From assembly GCA_037176905.1 (NCBI GenBank), contig JBBBWG010019889.1, positions 19,299-58,359 of the forward strand: a stretch of 39,061 nt of DNA, read 5' to 3'. Origin of the DNA: Azolla pinnata. Its lineage: Eukaryota; Streptophyta; Polypodiopsida; Salviniales; Salviniaceae. Positions 30,301-39,061 of the stretch are shown here, piece after piece. The notes beneath the pieces were generated by a model. The model had not been told where the DNA came from and ran no database searches. It saw nothing but the letters and a program-made list of their open reading frames with translations. Within the stretch, counting starts at the first letter, position 1. Each line of letters opens with the position of its first letter. The translations under genes were made by a program, and so were the position numbers.

Positions 30301-33300
30301 CCCTATGTTATCTCAGGATGACAATTTTCATTGCTGTACAGCTATTTTGCTTAACATTGAAGTGTTATTGAGACAACTCTCAGGATGACAATTTTCATTG
30401 CTGTACAGCTATTTTGCTTAACATTGAAGTGTTATTTGAGACAACTGTTGCTTTGTTTTTTTGCTACACATGTTACTGTGGAATGTTGTATTTCTCAACA
30501 TCCTGGTAGCATATCTAATGACTGTATCCTACAAACTTCGTGTTCATAGGATTAGTAGCTTGTTATTATTTGCTCTAACAAAAAGTAAATGTAGTTGAGA
30601 ATTTGTTTTATAGGAACCATTGTCTTCAGCAACCCCTGCTGGCGTAGATGTTAGGACTTTGCAAAATGGAAGTCTAGTTAAGACAGAAGGTAAAGATGGT
30701 ATAATGCATAGGCTAGCAGCTGTATCTATACAAAGTAAATGGGTGTCAGTTGAAATAAGTGGGAGAAAACCCTCACCGCGGTATCAGGTAAACTGAAACT
30801 GACACTAAAACATTATGATAATTCACATGAAAATTGTTTATGATTTTGTTCTCTTGTGGACTTTCAGCATGCTTCAGCGGTTATTGGAGATAAAATGTAC
30901 ATTGTTGGAGGCAATTATAATGGACGTTACTTGAATGATGTACAGGTATATTATATTTATTCTTGAAATATTGTCTTTCTAGAAAACAAATTGCAGCTTA
31001 TGCATGTGCTAACTATAGTTTCATGCATCTGCAGATCTTGGACATGAATAATTTGACGTGGTCAAAGGTGGAGCGGAAACTGGTTCCTTCATCAGAAGAA
31101 CTGGAAGCACCCTATTCCCTGCCACCATGTGCTGGTCATAGTCTGGTATGCATGACTTCTTTGTGAGGACAAAATTTGAATGATGTGTCTATGACTAAAG
31201 ACCTTTTCTTCTGTATAGATCAAATGGGAAAACAAGCTATTGACTGTTGCAGGACATTCTAAGCATGTGCCGGACACTGTTGTCGGTAATGAGCAAAGAA
31301 TATTTGTGCAAGTTAATATGGGTAATTCGAGAACTCTAAATGTATTTGAATGCAGTGCATGCATTTGACATTGACACAAGCTCATGGTCTGTCCTGAAGT
31401 CATATGGAAAGGCTCCGGTATGTGAAAAAGTGTTGAGTTCATCTTTATTTATCCTGAATTAACTTTCTGGATAACATAAGAGTATGGCACAGGTGGCACG
31501 AGGTGGCCAGTCAGTCACCCTGGTAGGCTCCAACCTTGTGATGTTTGGAGGAGAAGATTCCAAACGCCGTCTTTTGAATGATTTAAACATTCTTGACCTT
31601 GACACCATGACATGGGATGCAATAGAGACAGTGTAAGTGAGGCTAAGACATAATCAAATTTCCTATACACAAAATGATATATGATTACTTTGAAGCTGAG
31701 GCATAGATGTGGTATTCATTGATGATGTACTCATTGTAAAGCTTCATGTACTGATTGCATACGGAAGTTCTTTCCTGTATCGCTGCAGACAATGCACTGA
31801 TTTTTGTCTGCATTTCTTATGCAGTGGGACCCCACCATCACCCCGATCTGATCACACTGCTGCGGTTCACGAAGGACGATATCTCCTAATATTTGGTGGT
31901 GGATCACATTCCACATGTTTCAATGACTTGCATATCCTTGATCTTGACAGTGTAAACTAGTTTTCCAGTATTTTTATATTATGAGTTGTTTCTATTGGGA
32001 CCTAACAAATTATTAATCTTCTGAATGTTCTTATATTGAATCATGCCTGGGTAAACAAAGCTCATTAATCTCCCTGGTCATAGTGCATATCTAGGTACTC
32101 AGTTTCAATGTCAAAAGATAAAGTATACTGTCTAAACAAAGTTGTTGATGAACATATGCATCACTAAATTAGGCTGAGCTTGCCGCTGTGACTACAAACA
32201 TAGGACTGAAGGGAGGAATATAAAATCATTACTTGCAAGGATGTATGTAAATGACACGAAAAAAATTTGATTTCCGACTTTCTTCACACTTTTAGATGGA
32301 ATGGTCTAAACCTAAGACAAAAGGTACACTGCCAACACCACGAGCTGGACATGCAGGAATTACAGTTGGAGATGATTGGTACATCATTGGTGGTGGTGAT
32401 AATAAGACTGGTAAGACTTTCCTGGTACTGGTTGTTGAAAGTAGTTTTCTTTCATTAGTTCGTAATCACCTGGATGCTGGTAGCATCCCTGCTTGCACTG
32501 TCTGTAAAACCAACTATTACTGATCTGCTTGCCCTCCTAATAGATTGTAAGAGAAGCTTCCCTTCTTTCTTACTTGCCTTCCATTCATGGGAAGTACGAA
32601 TGATCCTTAAGCATTATTTAGCTTAGCCAAGATTTAATGTTCATTCTGAAGTTCCTTTGAAGCCTTTCTCAAACTCTCATGGTTGACCTCCTTTTACAAT
32701 TCACATAAATGCCTGGTTATCTTGGAAATGATGTTATAATTCCCCTGAGGAGATTGAAGTTTCCTTGTATTTTCTAGTGTCTTGAAATACGTGCAGCTAG
32801 TTAACGTAACCTGTTCTTTCTTTGCACAATGGAAAGTTACTTTTTGATGGGGAACACACATATGATCTTTGCTAATTTTTGGTTTCCAGAAATAATTAGC
32901 ATCTATGCTCAGCTTGCTCTATATGGTCCCATTTGTGGTAGCCATATCTGTTATGTTCTGTAGGTCTTAATTTGTGCTGATGGCTGTAGATACATGCCAA
33001 GCATTTTTATGAAGAGATTGTAATATTATATGATATACTTACATGAGGCCTATGATTATTTGTACTATTCTTTCTTAACTTACTCGATGGAGCATGAGGT
33101 TCAGATGATTAGTCGTTCATCTTGCTGCTGATCACACTTTTCTTTGCCTATGGCAAACTGTTGCATGATGTTGAGGCAGGGTTCTGGGTTTCAGCTTTTG
33201 TTTCATGCTACAGAGTTATACGGTTTGTATAATTGAAATCCTAGTCACAGACAATGCTCCTTTGGTTTTCAAGTTTGCAGAGCTTTTTCTTGAGACATTT

Positions 33301-35026
33301 TATTGGGGCCTTGAACGGTTGCACTTGTGGAGTTGCTAGTATTCATGTTGTTGGACATGCGTCATGGATGAAGATTATGTGCATAGTGACTAGATAACTA
33401 ACTAAACTAGCTATTGACTCCCTGTCCTTACTGTATACATGTTGAAATCACTACAGTGGCTGTGTGCAACCATCTGTTTCATCATATTGGTCATATCCTT
33501 CTGTATGTTTTTAGCATGCTTCTGCTCTTTTCCATTCTCAAAACTTTTACTCTACCAAGATTGCAACTTTTTCTTATCGTAATTAATTCAGTAATTGTTT
33601 AACAGGTGTATCAAACACCATGGCTCTGAATATGTCCACACTGGTATGGTCTGTGATATCAGTAGAGCAGAAAAGCGTAGTTGCTAGTGAAGTAAGTTTT
33701 TGTCTTCCTTCAAAGACTGTCTACAACAAATTTACTGTTACAAAGTTGGCATGATATTAATGGTTTTTAATAAGTATGTTTAACCAGGGGCTCAGTGTGG
33801 TGTCTACTGTTAATAAAAATGAAGTCACTCTTATTTCTTTTGGAGGTTATAATGGCCACTACATCAATGAGGTGGGTCTCTACACTTCTATAATTGCCAA
33901 TCATTAGCTAAATGCGGTTTGTTAATGTTAAAAAAACTCCATTGTAGGTTTCTGTGATAAAGATTAAGCCTCAATCAAATGATTCTCCATCAGTACCTCT
34001 TCTTGATAATCAACCGCTAACTGCAACTGTAAATAATGGCCTTGATTCATCCCAAGGGGACCAGGTGAAATTGATGGACATGCTTTGAAATTGCATAAAT
34101 ATTTATGCTTTACAAAATTGAATGACGTGAGCTGGATTAACACCTTTGTTGTTAATTAGAGTGATGGTCAAGGAGGGAATGTAACTTCAAACGGAGACCT
34201 GGCGACTGCTGTTTCGACACTAGAAGCTGAGAATGTTAAACTTAAACATGATCTTGCAACTGCAGAAACGACAAATTCTGAGCTTTCATTGGTTAGTATG
34301 GCCTGTTTTATGTTATAGTGGTATTTATTATGCATGGTTAGACAAAAGAGGGTAGAGAATCTACTGGCGATCATAGTTAAAATATTATTTTAGACCTTGT
34401 GTACTAAAAACCGCAAGTGGTTAGATTGTGACCTTAAGAGTGATTTGATATGAATTCACCGCTCAAAATCATGAGTAGTCCATCTTATGCCTTTTTGATA
34501 GCAGGTACATGGTTTTAGGGCAAAATAACTATGATGTCATCAGCTCAAAATGGGCAGCTCAAAGTTCTAACCTAGTTATTTAAAGTTGTTCTAGGTTTCA
34601 AAAGTCTAGGAGTTTGTTGTGACAGATATGTTTTTTAATTTGTTGTCAGGAATTGCGGTCTGTGCGTGCTCAGCTGGACGAAGAACAGTCGAGGTGCTTC
34701 CGTTTAGAGGTAATATCTTTATGCGTTTGTATGAAGCAGTGTGTAATAGAGCATTCATGTGGAGGATAATGGTTTAGAACGTTTATGGCTGTTTTACAAA
34801 CAGTACCTGCCAAATGCCTTTCTGGTCGTCGTTTCTGCAGGTTGATCTCGCGGAGCTAAGGCAGAAGCTTCATAGTATGGAGGCTTTGCAAAAGGAGTTG
34901 GAGTTGTTACGCAGACAAAAAGCTGCGGCCGACAAGGATGCAGCGAGTGCTGTGCCCCAACAACAATCGGGTGGTGTTTGGGGTTGGCTTGCTGGGACTC
35001 CTAATGGAAAACCGTTGGAAGCTTGA
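27381..35026 (+). CDS. ACBP4: Kelch-domain acyl-CoA-binding protein (ACBP4/ACBP5 type), eighteen exons
   Basis: Exons: 27381-27530, 28247-28317, 29283-29346, 29418-29471, 30614-30787, 30868-30945, 31035-31145, 31219-31285, 31356-31417, 31493-31632, 31825-31951, 32296-32410, 33606-33691, 33788-33871, 33948-34064, 34160-34291, 34650-34709 and 34841-35026. All borders are GT/AG and phases agree, giving 625 residues (Arabidopsis ACBP4 has 668). The acyl-CoA-binding domain is at about 5-100 (SYPNRFLSAAAYAGF, ALYQQATIGPCTVPKP, KWNSWNALANMPSNEAM, FVKILEEEDPAW). Six kelch-like blades follow at about 172-461 (IVGGNYNGRYLNDVQILDM, RGGQSVTLVG, MFGGEDSKRRLLNDL, RSDHTAAVHE, FGGYNGHYINE). Then comes a coiled coil (about 508-600) and the conserved GGVWGWLAG near the end. 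It binds long-chain acyl-CoA esters in the cytosol; kelch blades mediate protein contacts (in Arabidopsis with an AP2/EREBP factor). Introns 2, 4 and 12 are about 1 kb or longer. Confidence 0.96.
30312..30446. repeat. 67-base tandem duplication in intron 4 of the acyl-CoA-binding protein gene
   Basis: The unit ctcaggatgacaattttcat plus 47 bases begins at 30312 and 30379, and the copies differ only by about one base. It is wholly intronic and looks recent. Confidence 0.95.
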
Positions 35027-37424
35027 AACTCTCATTTTTGTGGCATATATATTAGTAAGTGTTTTGTAAATTGGGCGCACATCTTTCTCCTCTTTTTTAA
35101 GCGACAGCAAAAGAGATCACTTTCTTTTATTCTTTCAAACCTTTGGCAGTTTCTATGTTGAATTAAAAAGGCCATTCATTCGCATACAGATTGTAGACAA
35201 ACCAGGCATTACTGTGTCAAAAGAGCTAAGGCATCACTTCGAAAGCTCTTCTTTCTTTGGAGTATATCAACCTGCACTCTGCAGATTCATATTTATCGCA
35301 TTATGTACTTGTGTAACACAAACATCAATAAAGGACTTCATTTCCTTTGGGAACCTCTAGGTTTCTATCTGTGCGTTTGTTTGTCATATGTATTCTTTAG
35401 TTTGATGTTTACTGCTACTGATGTCAAAGATGGAGATTTTGCTGTTTATGAATCTGTACTAATGATGATGCTATGTGAGATTTTCAGCCACCACCAGACT
35501 ATCTCGATGGAAACTTTATTTAGATACGAGCTACTAACAGATTTGGATAATCTAGAGCCTGAAGCAATATAATACAAGATTTGGCTCCAGCAGATCTGGA
35601 AGCTACTCTGAGAGATTGAAGCATTACAAATACAACCAGCAGAGCTGGAAGCTACTTGAAGCACAAAGGTAAATATCCTTAATTCCAGTGGATTGACAGA
35701 TTGTGTGATATGCTCTAATTAACACATAATAGGACCGCCTTCGAGCGAACTCATAATCCCTGCCATTTATAGGGTCCCAGATGAAATTGAACAAAAATCA
35801 AACCATCTGATTCTAGTTCAAAACCCATTTGAATAGAAATGTTGGTATGAAGCCATGATTTCTATTGGTTTGGTTTTGACTCAATTGATCTACACAAGGA
35901 GCTCATGCCAAAACCTTTGCGAACACAAACGTAAATATCCTTAATTCCAGTGGATTGACAGATTGTGTGATATGCTCTAATTAACACATAATAGGACCGC
36001 CTTCGAGCGAACTCATAATCCCTGCCATTTATAGGGTCCCAGATGAAATTGAACAAAAATCAAACCATCTGATTCTAGTTCAAAACCCATTTGAATAGAA
36101 ATGTTGGTATGAAGCCATGATTTCTATTGGTTTGGTTTTGACTCAATTGATCTACACAAGGAGCTCATGCCAAAACCTTTGCGAACACAAACGTAAATTT
36201 GGGTACAAAATGCACGAGTAGAACAGTGAAAGTTCTTGATGTTTTTGAAACCGGATTTCGACATAAGATTTTTGCGAAGATATCATGTCGGAACTTTGAA
36301 CTCATCAGCAAAAACCGAATGAGTTCTCCAAACTGACGTGCATAAAAATCCAATAAAACCATGATAAAACAAGTTATACATGATCTTGGTTCAAATGGTT
36401 CCTGCTTGTGATCTTGATCGATTATTCCCGTCTTCCCCGCCACAATGTGACAAAGAATGATGCATTGCAACAGCTGTCCAACAAGTTGTCGCGTTTCTTC
36501 TGAGAACATTTCGAAGGAGGCTTGAGAATACAGATGTTTGAAACAACATAGTCCTAGACGTCATTCCGGATTGCTATATAAACTTAGCTGTAGGTTTCAT
36601 TTCATAATGCAGCACTTAAATTGCCTTAACACTAGATGATATGCTTCATGTCCCCAGGTCAGTCAAAAAAGCCAACTTGTTCAACTTGCACGGGATTCAG
36701 GCAAACAGACGTTTCCCTTGATACATTGGTTGATCCCCATGATTGCAACTCTATTCGTACCAACAATCAATATGGCGGTTTGTTCAGATTAGCTAGAGAT
36801 TGTTCAAGATTCGTCGCTTCTCCACAACTATTACCTTTATAAATGGGTGGTATTTATACCGGAACCAGCCACAGCATCACACGAAACAAAAGAGGCATAA
36901 TGGTGCCATTCTGCAAGAGTGGCCGTCAATGAAACCTACCCATCACTAAAATTTCTTATATCCAATTTCTTGGGCATTAGTTAATTTTGTAGAATCGCAA
37001 ATTAAACGAATCGAAATCAAAATCTAAGTGTACAAAACGACTGATATTTCACTTTAGCGACGAAATACTAGCCCTAGTCGAAGCTGTTTTTTGATATTTA
37101 TAAGTTTGGCCTTGAAAAAAAAAAAAGCATACTTCCAAAACGTTAAATACGTGTCGAGTATTCTAAAGCGTATTTTGTCTATAAAATACACGTTTTTTTA
37201 ACAACACAGCGGCCAAGCCCAACTTTTTCCAGGAGAGTCGGGATCAAGTGCAGCGGCAGATTAATTGGGAAGGGTCAGTCAAGAAAGCGCGGGTGCGAGT
37301 CAATCCGTGATCGCCATCATCAGCAGCAGCAGCAGCAGCAACGGCGGAGAATCCGCTCATCTGCTCTTTTCGTTTTCCTCACAGCACAGAAGGTCCTACC
37401 AATCGCATTGGTTTATCGAAGAAG
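35027..37424. other. 3' flank of the acyl-CoA-binding protein gene and intergenic region
   Basis: A canonical AATAAA at 35327-35332, about 300 bases after the stop codon, is a plausible polyadenylation signal. A degenerate duplication at about 35588-35660 shares ccagcag.tctggaagctac. The 262-base tandem repeat follows. Several frames of 60-115 codons (for example 36509-36165 minus and 36636-36842 plus) show no recognisable domain. From about 37200 GC content rises and a CAG run (37321-37341) appears, consistent with the promoter or leader of a downstream transcript. Confidence 0.4.
35669..36192. repeat. 262-base tandem duplication, copies apparently identical
   Basis: The sequence starting gtaaatatccttaattccag at 35669 repeats at 35931 and, as far as I can compare by eye, matches base for base to 36192. 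A few bases of a third copy (gtaaat) follow. Identity over non-coding DNA implies a very recent duplication or an assembly artefact. Confidence 0.95.
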
Positions 37425-37568
37425 ATGGCGCAAAGGGCTTCTAAAACAATATACGCTCCTTTTCCCAGAAAGTCTACCTCTAGCAAATGCCCTGGAGACG
37501 AGGCTTCGGCTTTACAAGCGTTTTCGGATGCAGCGTCGCCGGAGCCAACCAGCAGCGAGCTAAGCTAG
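37425..37568 (+). CDS. Small hypothetical ORF, 47 aa
   Basis: ATG at 37425 opens a 47-codon frame ending at TAG 37566-37568. It follows a GC-rich stretch with a CAG run, as seen in plant 5' leaders. The product starts MAQRASKTIYAPFPRKS and is Ser/Ala-rich at the end. I recognise no family, no membrane segment and no donor that would join it to a later exon. It may be a small gene, a first exon or a uORF; support is weak. Confidence 0.2.
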   Translation: MAQRASKTIYAPFPRKSTSSKCPGDEASALQAFSDAASPEPTSSELS

Positions 37569-37679
37569 CTAGCTGCTTGTTGTAGACGCTGTTGCTGTCA
37601 TGGTCGATGAAGCGTTTATGACCTCACGCGCGACTGCTAAAGTTTATGACCTTCGGTTCGCGGATATGATCTGTGGCCA

Positions 37680-38280
37680 GACTGCGCATTGCATCGATCG
37701 ATCCGAGCATGCACTGCAAATCTCATCGATCGATCCGATTTGGGCATGCGTGCATGCATGGAATGCTCCGCGGATTAGCCATATCCTCGCCCTCTTGATC
37801 GATCGATCGATATCTATCGATATCGATCGATCTGAGCATGCATGCATGCAACGGGTTGCAGATTACGCATTTCCTGGCCCTCTTGATCGATCGGCCGATG
37901 TAAGCAGGCATGCAACGCGCCACAAATTACACAGATCCTGGCCCTCTCGATCGATCGAGCTGAGCATGCATGCATGCAACGCACGACAGATTACATAGAC
38001 CACCCTGGCCCTCTTGATCGATCGATCGATCGAGCTGAGCATGCATGCAACGCATTGCAAATTACACAGATCCCGGCTCTCTCGATCGACTGACCAATCG
38101 ATCTGAACATGCAATGCAATGCACTGCAGATTACAAAGATCCGGGTCCTCTTGATCGACCCAATCGAATCGGAGCATGCATGGAATGCACTGCAGATCGC
38201 ACAGATCCTGGCCCTCTTGATCGATCGATCGATCGATCTGAGCATGCAAGCAATGCACTGCAGATTGCCCAGATCCTGAT
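37680..38280. repeat. Palindrome-rich minisatellite (GATC and GCATGC blocks)
   Basis: Seven to nine units of about 60-90 bases share the order ccctcttgatcgatcgatcg, then gagcatgcatgcaa, then cactgcagattacacagatc. The block CCCTCTTGATCGA or CCCTCTCGATCGA recurs at about 37791, 37880, 37940, 38010 and 38213, with weaker copies at about 38073 and 38137. Each unit carries two self-complementary cores, (GATC)n and GCATGC. Frames are open on both strands because the repeat lacks stops, so I call no gene here. Confidence 0.92.
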
Positions 38281-38564
38281 CTCTTTTCTTCTGATTTGGC
38301 CTTCTTCCAGCGGTGAAATATTGGGTTATTATTATTATTATTATTATGTAGAACAAAGTCGTATCAAGTCCGAAGAAGAGGAAAGGAGGAGGAAGAAGAA
38401 GAAGAAGAAGAAGAAGAAGAAGAAGAAGAAGAAAGGTAGCTATGGAAGGACGAGGACAGACGAGTGTTTGACTGAGCCCTCTCTCTGTGTGTCCCATCTC
38501 CATCTCTGCGCCTCGCAGAGAGAGAGAGAGAGACCGTGATCTCTGTACCTCGGTCAAAAGACAG

Positions 38565-38614
<50 letters not shown>

Positions 38615-38865
38615 CCGCGCTGAAGAAAAACTGCCCTCTTGTGTTCCCCCAAACCCCCCCCCCCTTTCCCCTTTCTCCCACCCAAACCTCTGAAACACGC
38701 ACGCGATTCGATTCTGACTGATACCCCTTGCGCGCAAAGGGGCAGCTGCAAGAACTCGCGATCTGGCGGACTCCCGTGAACCGAAACTCCTCCCTCCCAT
38801 TGTTTGTTCCTCCTTCCCCCCTTCTCTCGTACGGGTTCCCCGGTCAGGGCGTTCTCTCTTTCTCC
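38281..38865. other. Promoter/leader region with TTA, GAA and GA microsatellites
   Basis: It holds TTA repeats (38326-38346), GAA repeats (about 38392-38433), a short GA run (38516-38532) and a long GA run (38568-38611), then a C-rich stretch (38646-38665). GA tracts of this kind are common in plant 5' leaders and can act as GAGA-type elements. Position just before the MGSCLG start suggests core promoter or leader of that gene. All long open frames here, on both strands, are low-complexity translations. Confidence 0.6.
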
Positions 38866-38947
38866 ATGGGGAGTTGCCTCGGCAAAGGCAGGGATACTGT
38901 GAGGCCTGTCTACACCACAACCACAACCGGTACATCTTTTGATACAG
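38866..38947 (+). CDS. First coding exon of a gene for an N-acylated protein, possibly a receptor-like cytoplasmic kinase
   Basis: ATG 38866 starts MGSCLGKGRDTVRPVYTTTT, and the exon probably ends at the donor-like GATACAG|GTAATT after 38947; the rest of the gene lies outside the window. Gly2 followed by Ser3 and Cys4 is a typical N-myristoylation and palmitoylation signal. MGSC/MGNC starts followed by a Thr/Ser-rich low-complexity stretch are common in plant receptor-like cytoplasmic kinases of subfamily VII (PBL/BIK1 group), which sit at the plasma membrane. Other acylated proteins also begin this way, so the family is a guess. Another possible donor is at 38930 (ACCG|GTACAT). Confidence 0.4.
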
Positions 38948-39061
38948 GTAATTCACCCAACCAATGGATCTCCTTCCTGTGTCGGCAGATCTTGGAATGA
39001 CGAGTTTCCATACGGATTACATATTGTCATGTGGGCGCATGTATGTGTGTGTGTCTATGTA

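Noticed and set aside
30963..31166. Separate small gene in frame MKYCLSRKQ
   Set aside because: It is intron sequence read into exon 7 of the acyl-CoA-binding protein gene; the conserved part starts only at the acceptor at 31035.
36165..36842. Possible retrotransposon coding fragments (114 and 68 codons)
   Set aside because: No reverse transcriptase, integrase or protease motif can be seen and no terminal repeats flank the region.
37680..38280. CRISPR-like array
   Set aside because: Regularly spaced palindromes might suggest it, but the spacers are themselves repeated, the genome is eukaryotic and no cas gene is present.
37600..38956. Overlapping frames of 130-321 codons on both strands
   Set aside because: They are translations of the GATC/GCATGC minisatellite and of the GAA and GA tracts. 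Periodic RSID/SEHA-type peptides are repeat artefacts.

Overview
The window is nuclear DNA of a land plant. Its genes are split by GT-AG introns, and it holds two intron-poor PLS-type pentatricopeptide repeat (PPR) genes, plant-type cytochrome b561, an ASHH1-type histone methyltransferase, a plant kelch acyl-CoA-binding protein, and telomere-like boxes in front of a ribosomal protein gene. The very regular PPR units, the absence of a DYW domain and introns up to about 1.5 kb resemble fern genomes most. That assignment is an inference; a lycophyte or bryophyte is not excluded.

Layout. 1-225 (+) is the last exon of a cytochrome b561 gene. 1567-4082 (-) is a complete four-exon b561 paralogue facing it tail to tail. 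4366-5190 is a CTT tract plus a minisatellite. 5481-6000 carries 13 W-box cores just upstream of a secreted ML-domain (NPC2/MD-2-like) lipid-binding protein gene at 6053-7464 (+). 8853-14848 (-) is an eleven-exon ASHH1/SDG26-like SET-domain gene. 16360-17841 (+) is 60S ribosomal protein L6 behind a telomere-like array. 19828-22179 (-) and 23164-25458 (-) are two tandem PPR genes; the first is followed by a duplicated copy of its own tail, and the second is preceded by a copied exon of the ASHH1-like gene. 27381-35026 (+) is an eighteen-exon kelch-type acyl-CoA-binding protein gene. The last 2 kb hold a palindrome-rich minisatellite, microsatellites, and the first exon of a gene whose protein begins MGSCLG.

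I rebuilt exon structures by following conserved family sequence and requiring GT/AG borders and matching codon phases. Each complete split gene closes in frame: b561 232 aa, ML protein 156 or 170 aa, ASHH1-like 537 aa, RPL6 230 aa, acyl-CoA-binding protein 625 aa.

The genes do not form one pathway; this is an ordinary gene-dense eukaryotic stretch and I see no new multi-gene system. The most interesting points are the ASHH1 exon copied with both splice sites to the front of a PPR gene, the W-box cluster, the 6/8-base telomere-like array, and the GATC/GCATGC palindromic minisatellite.
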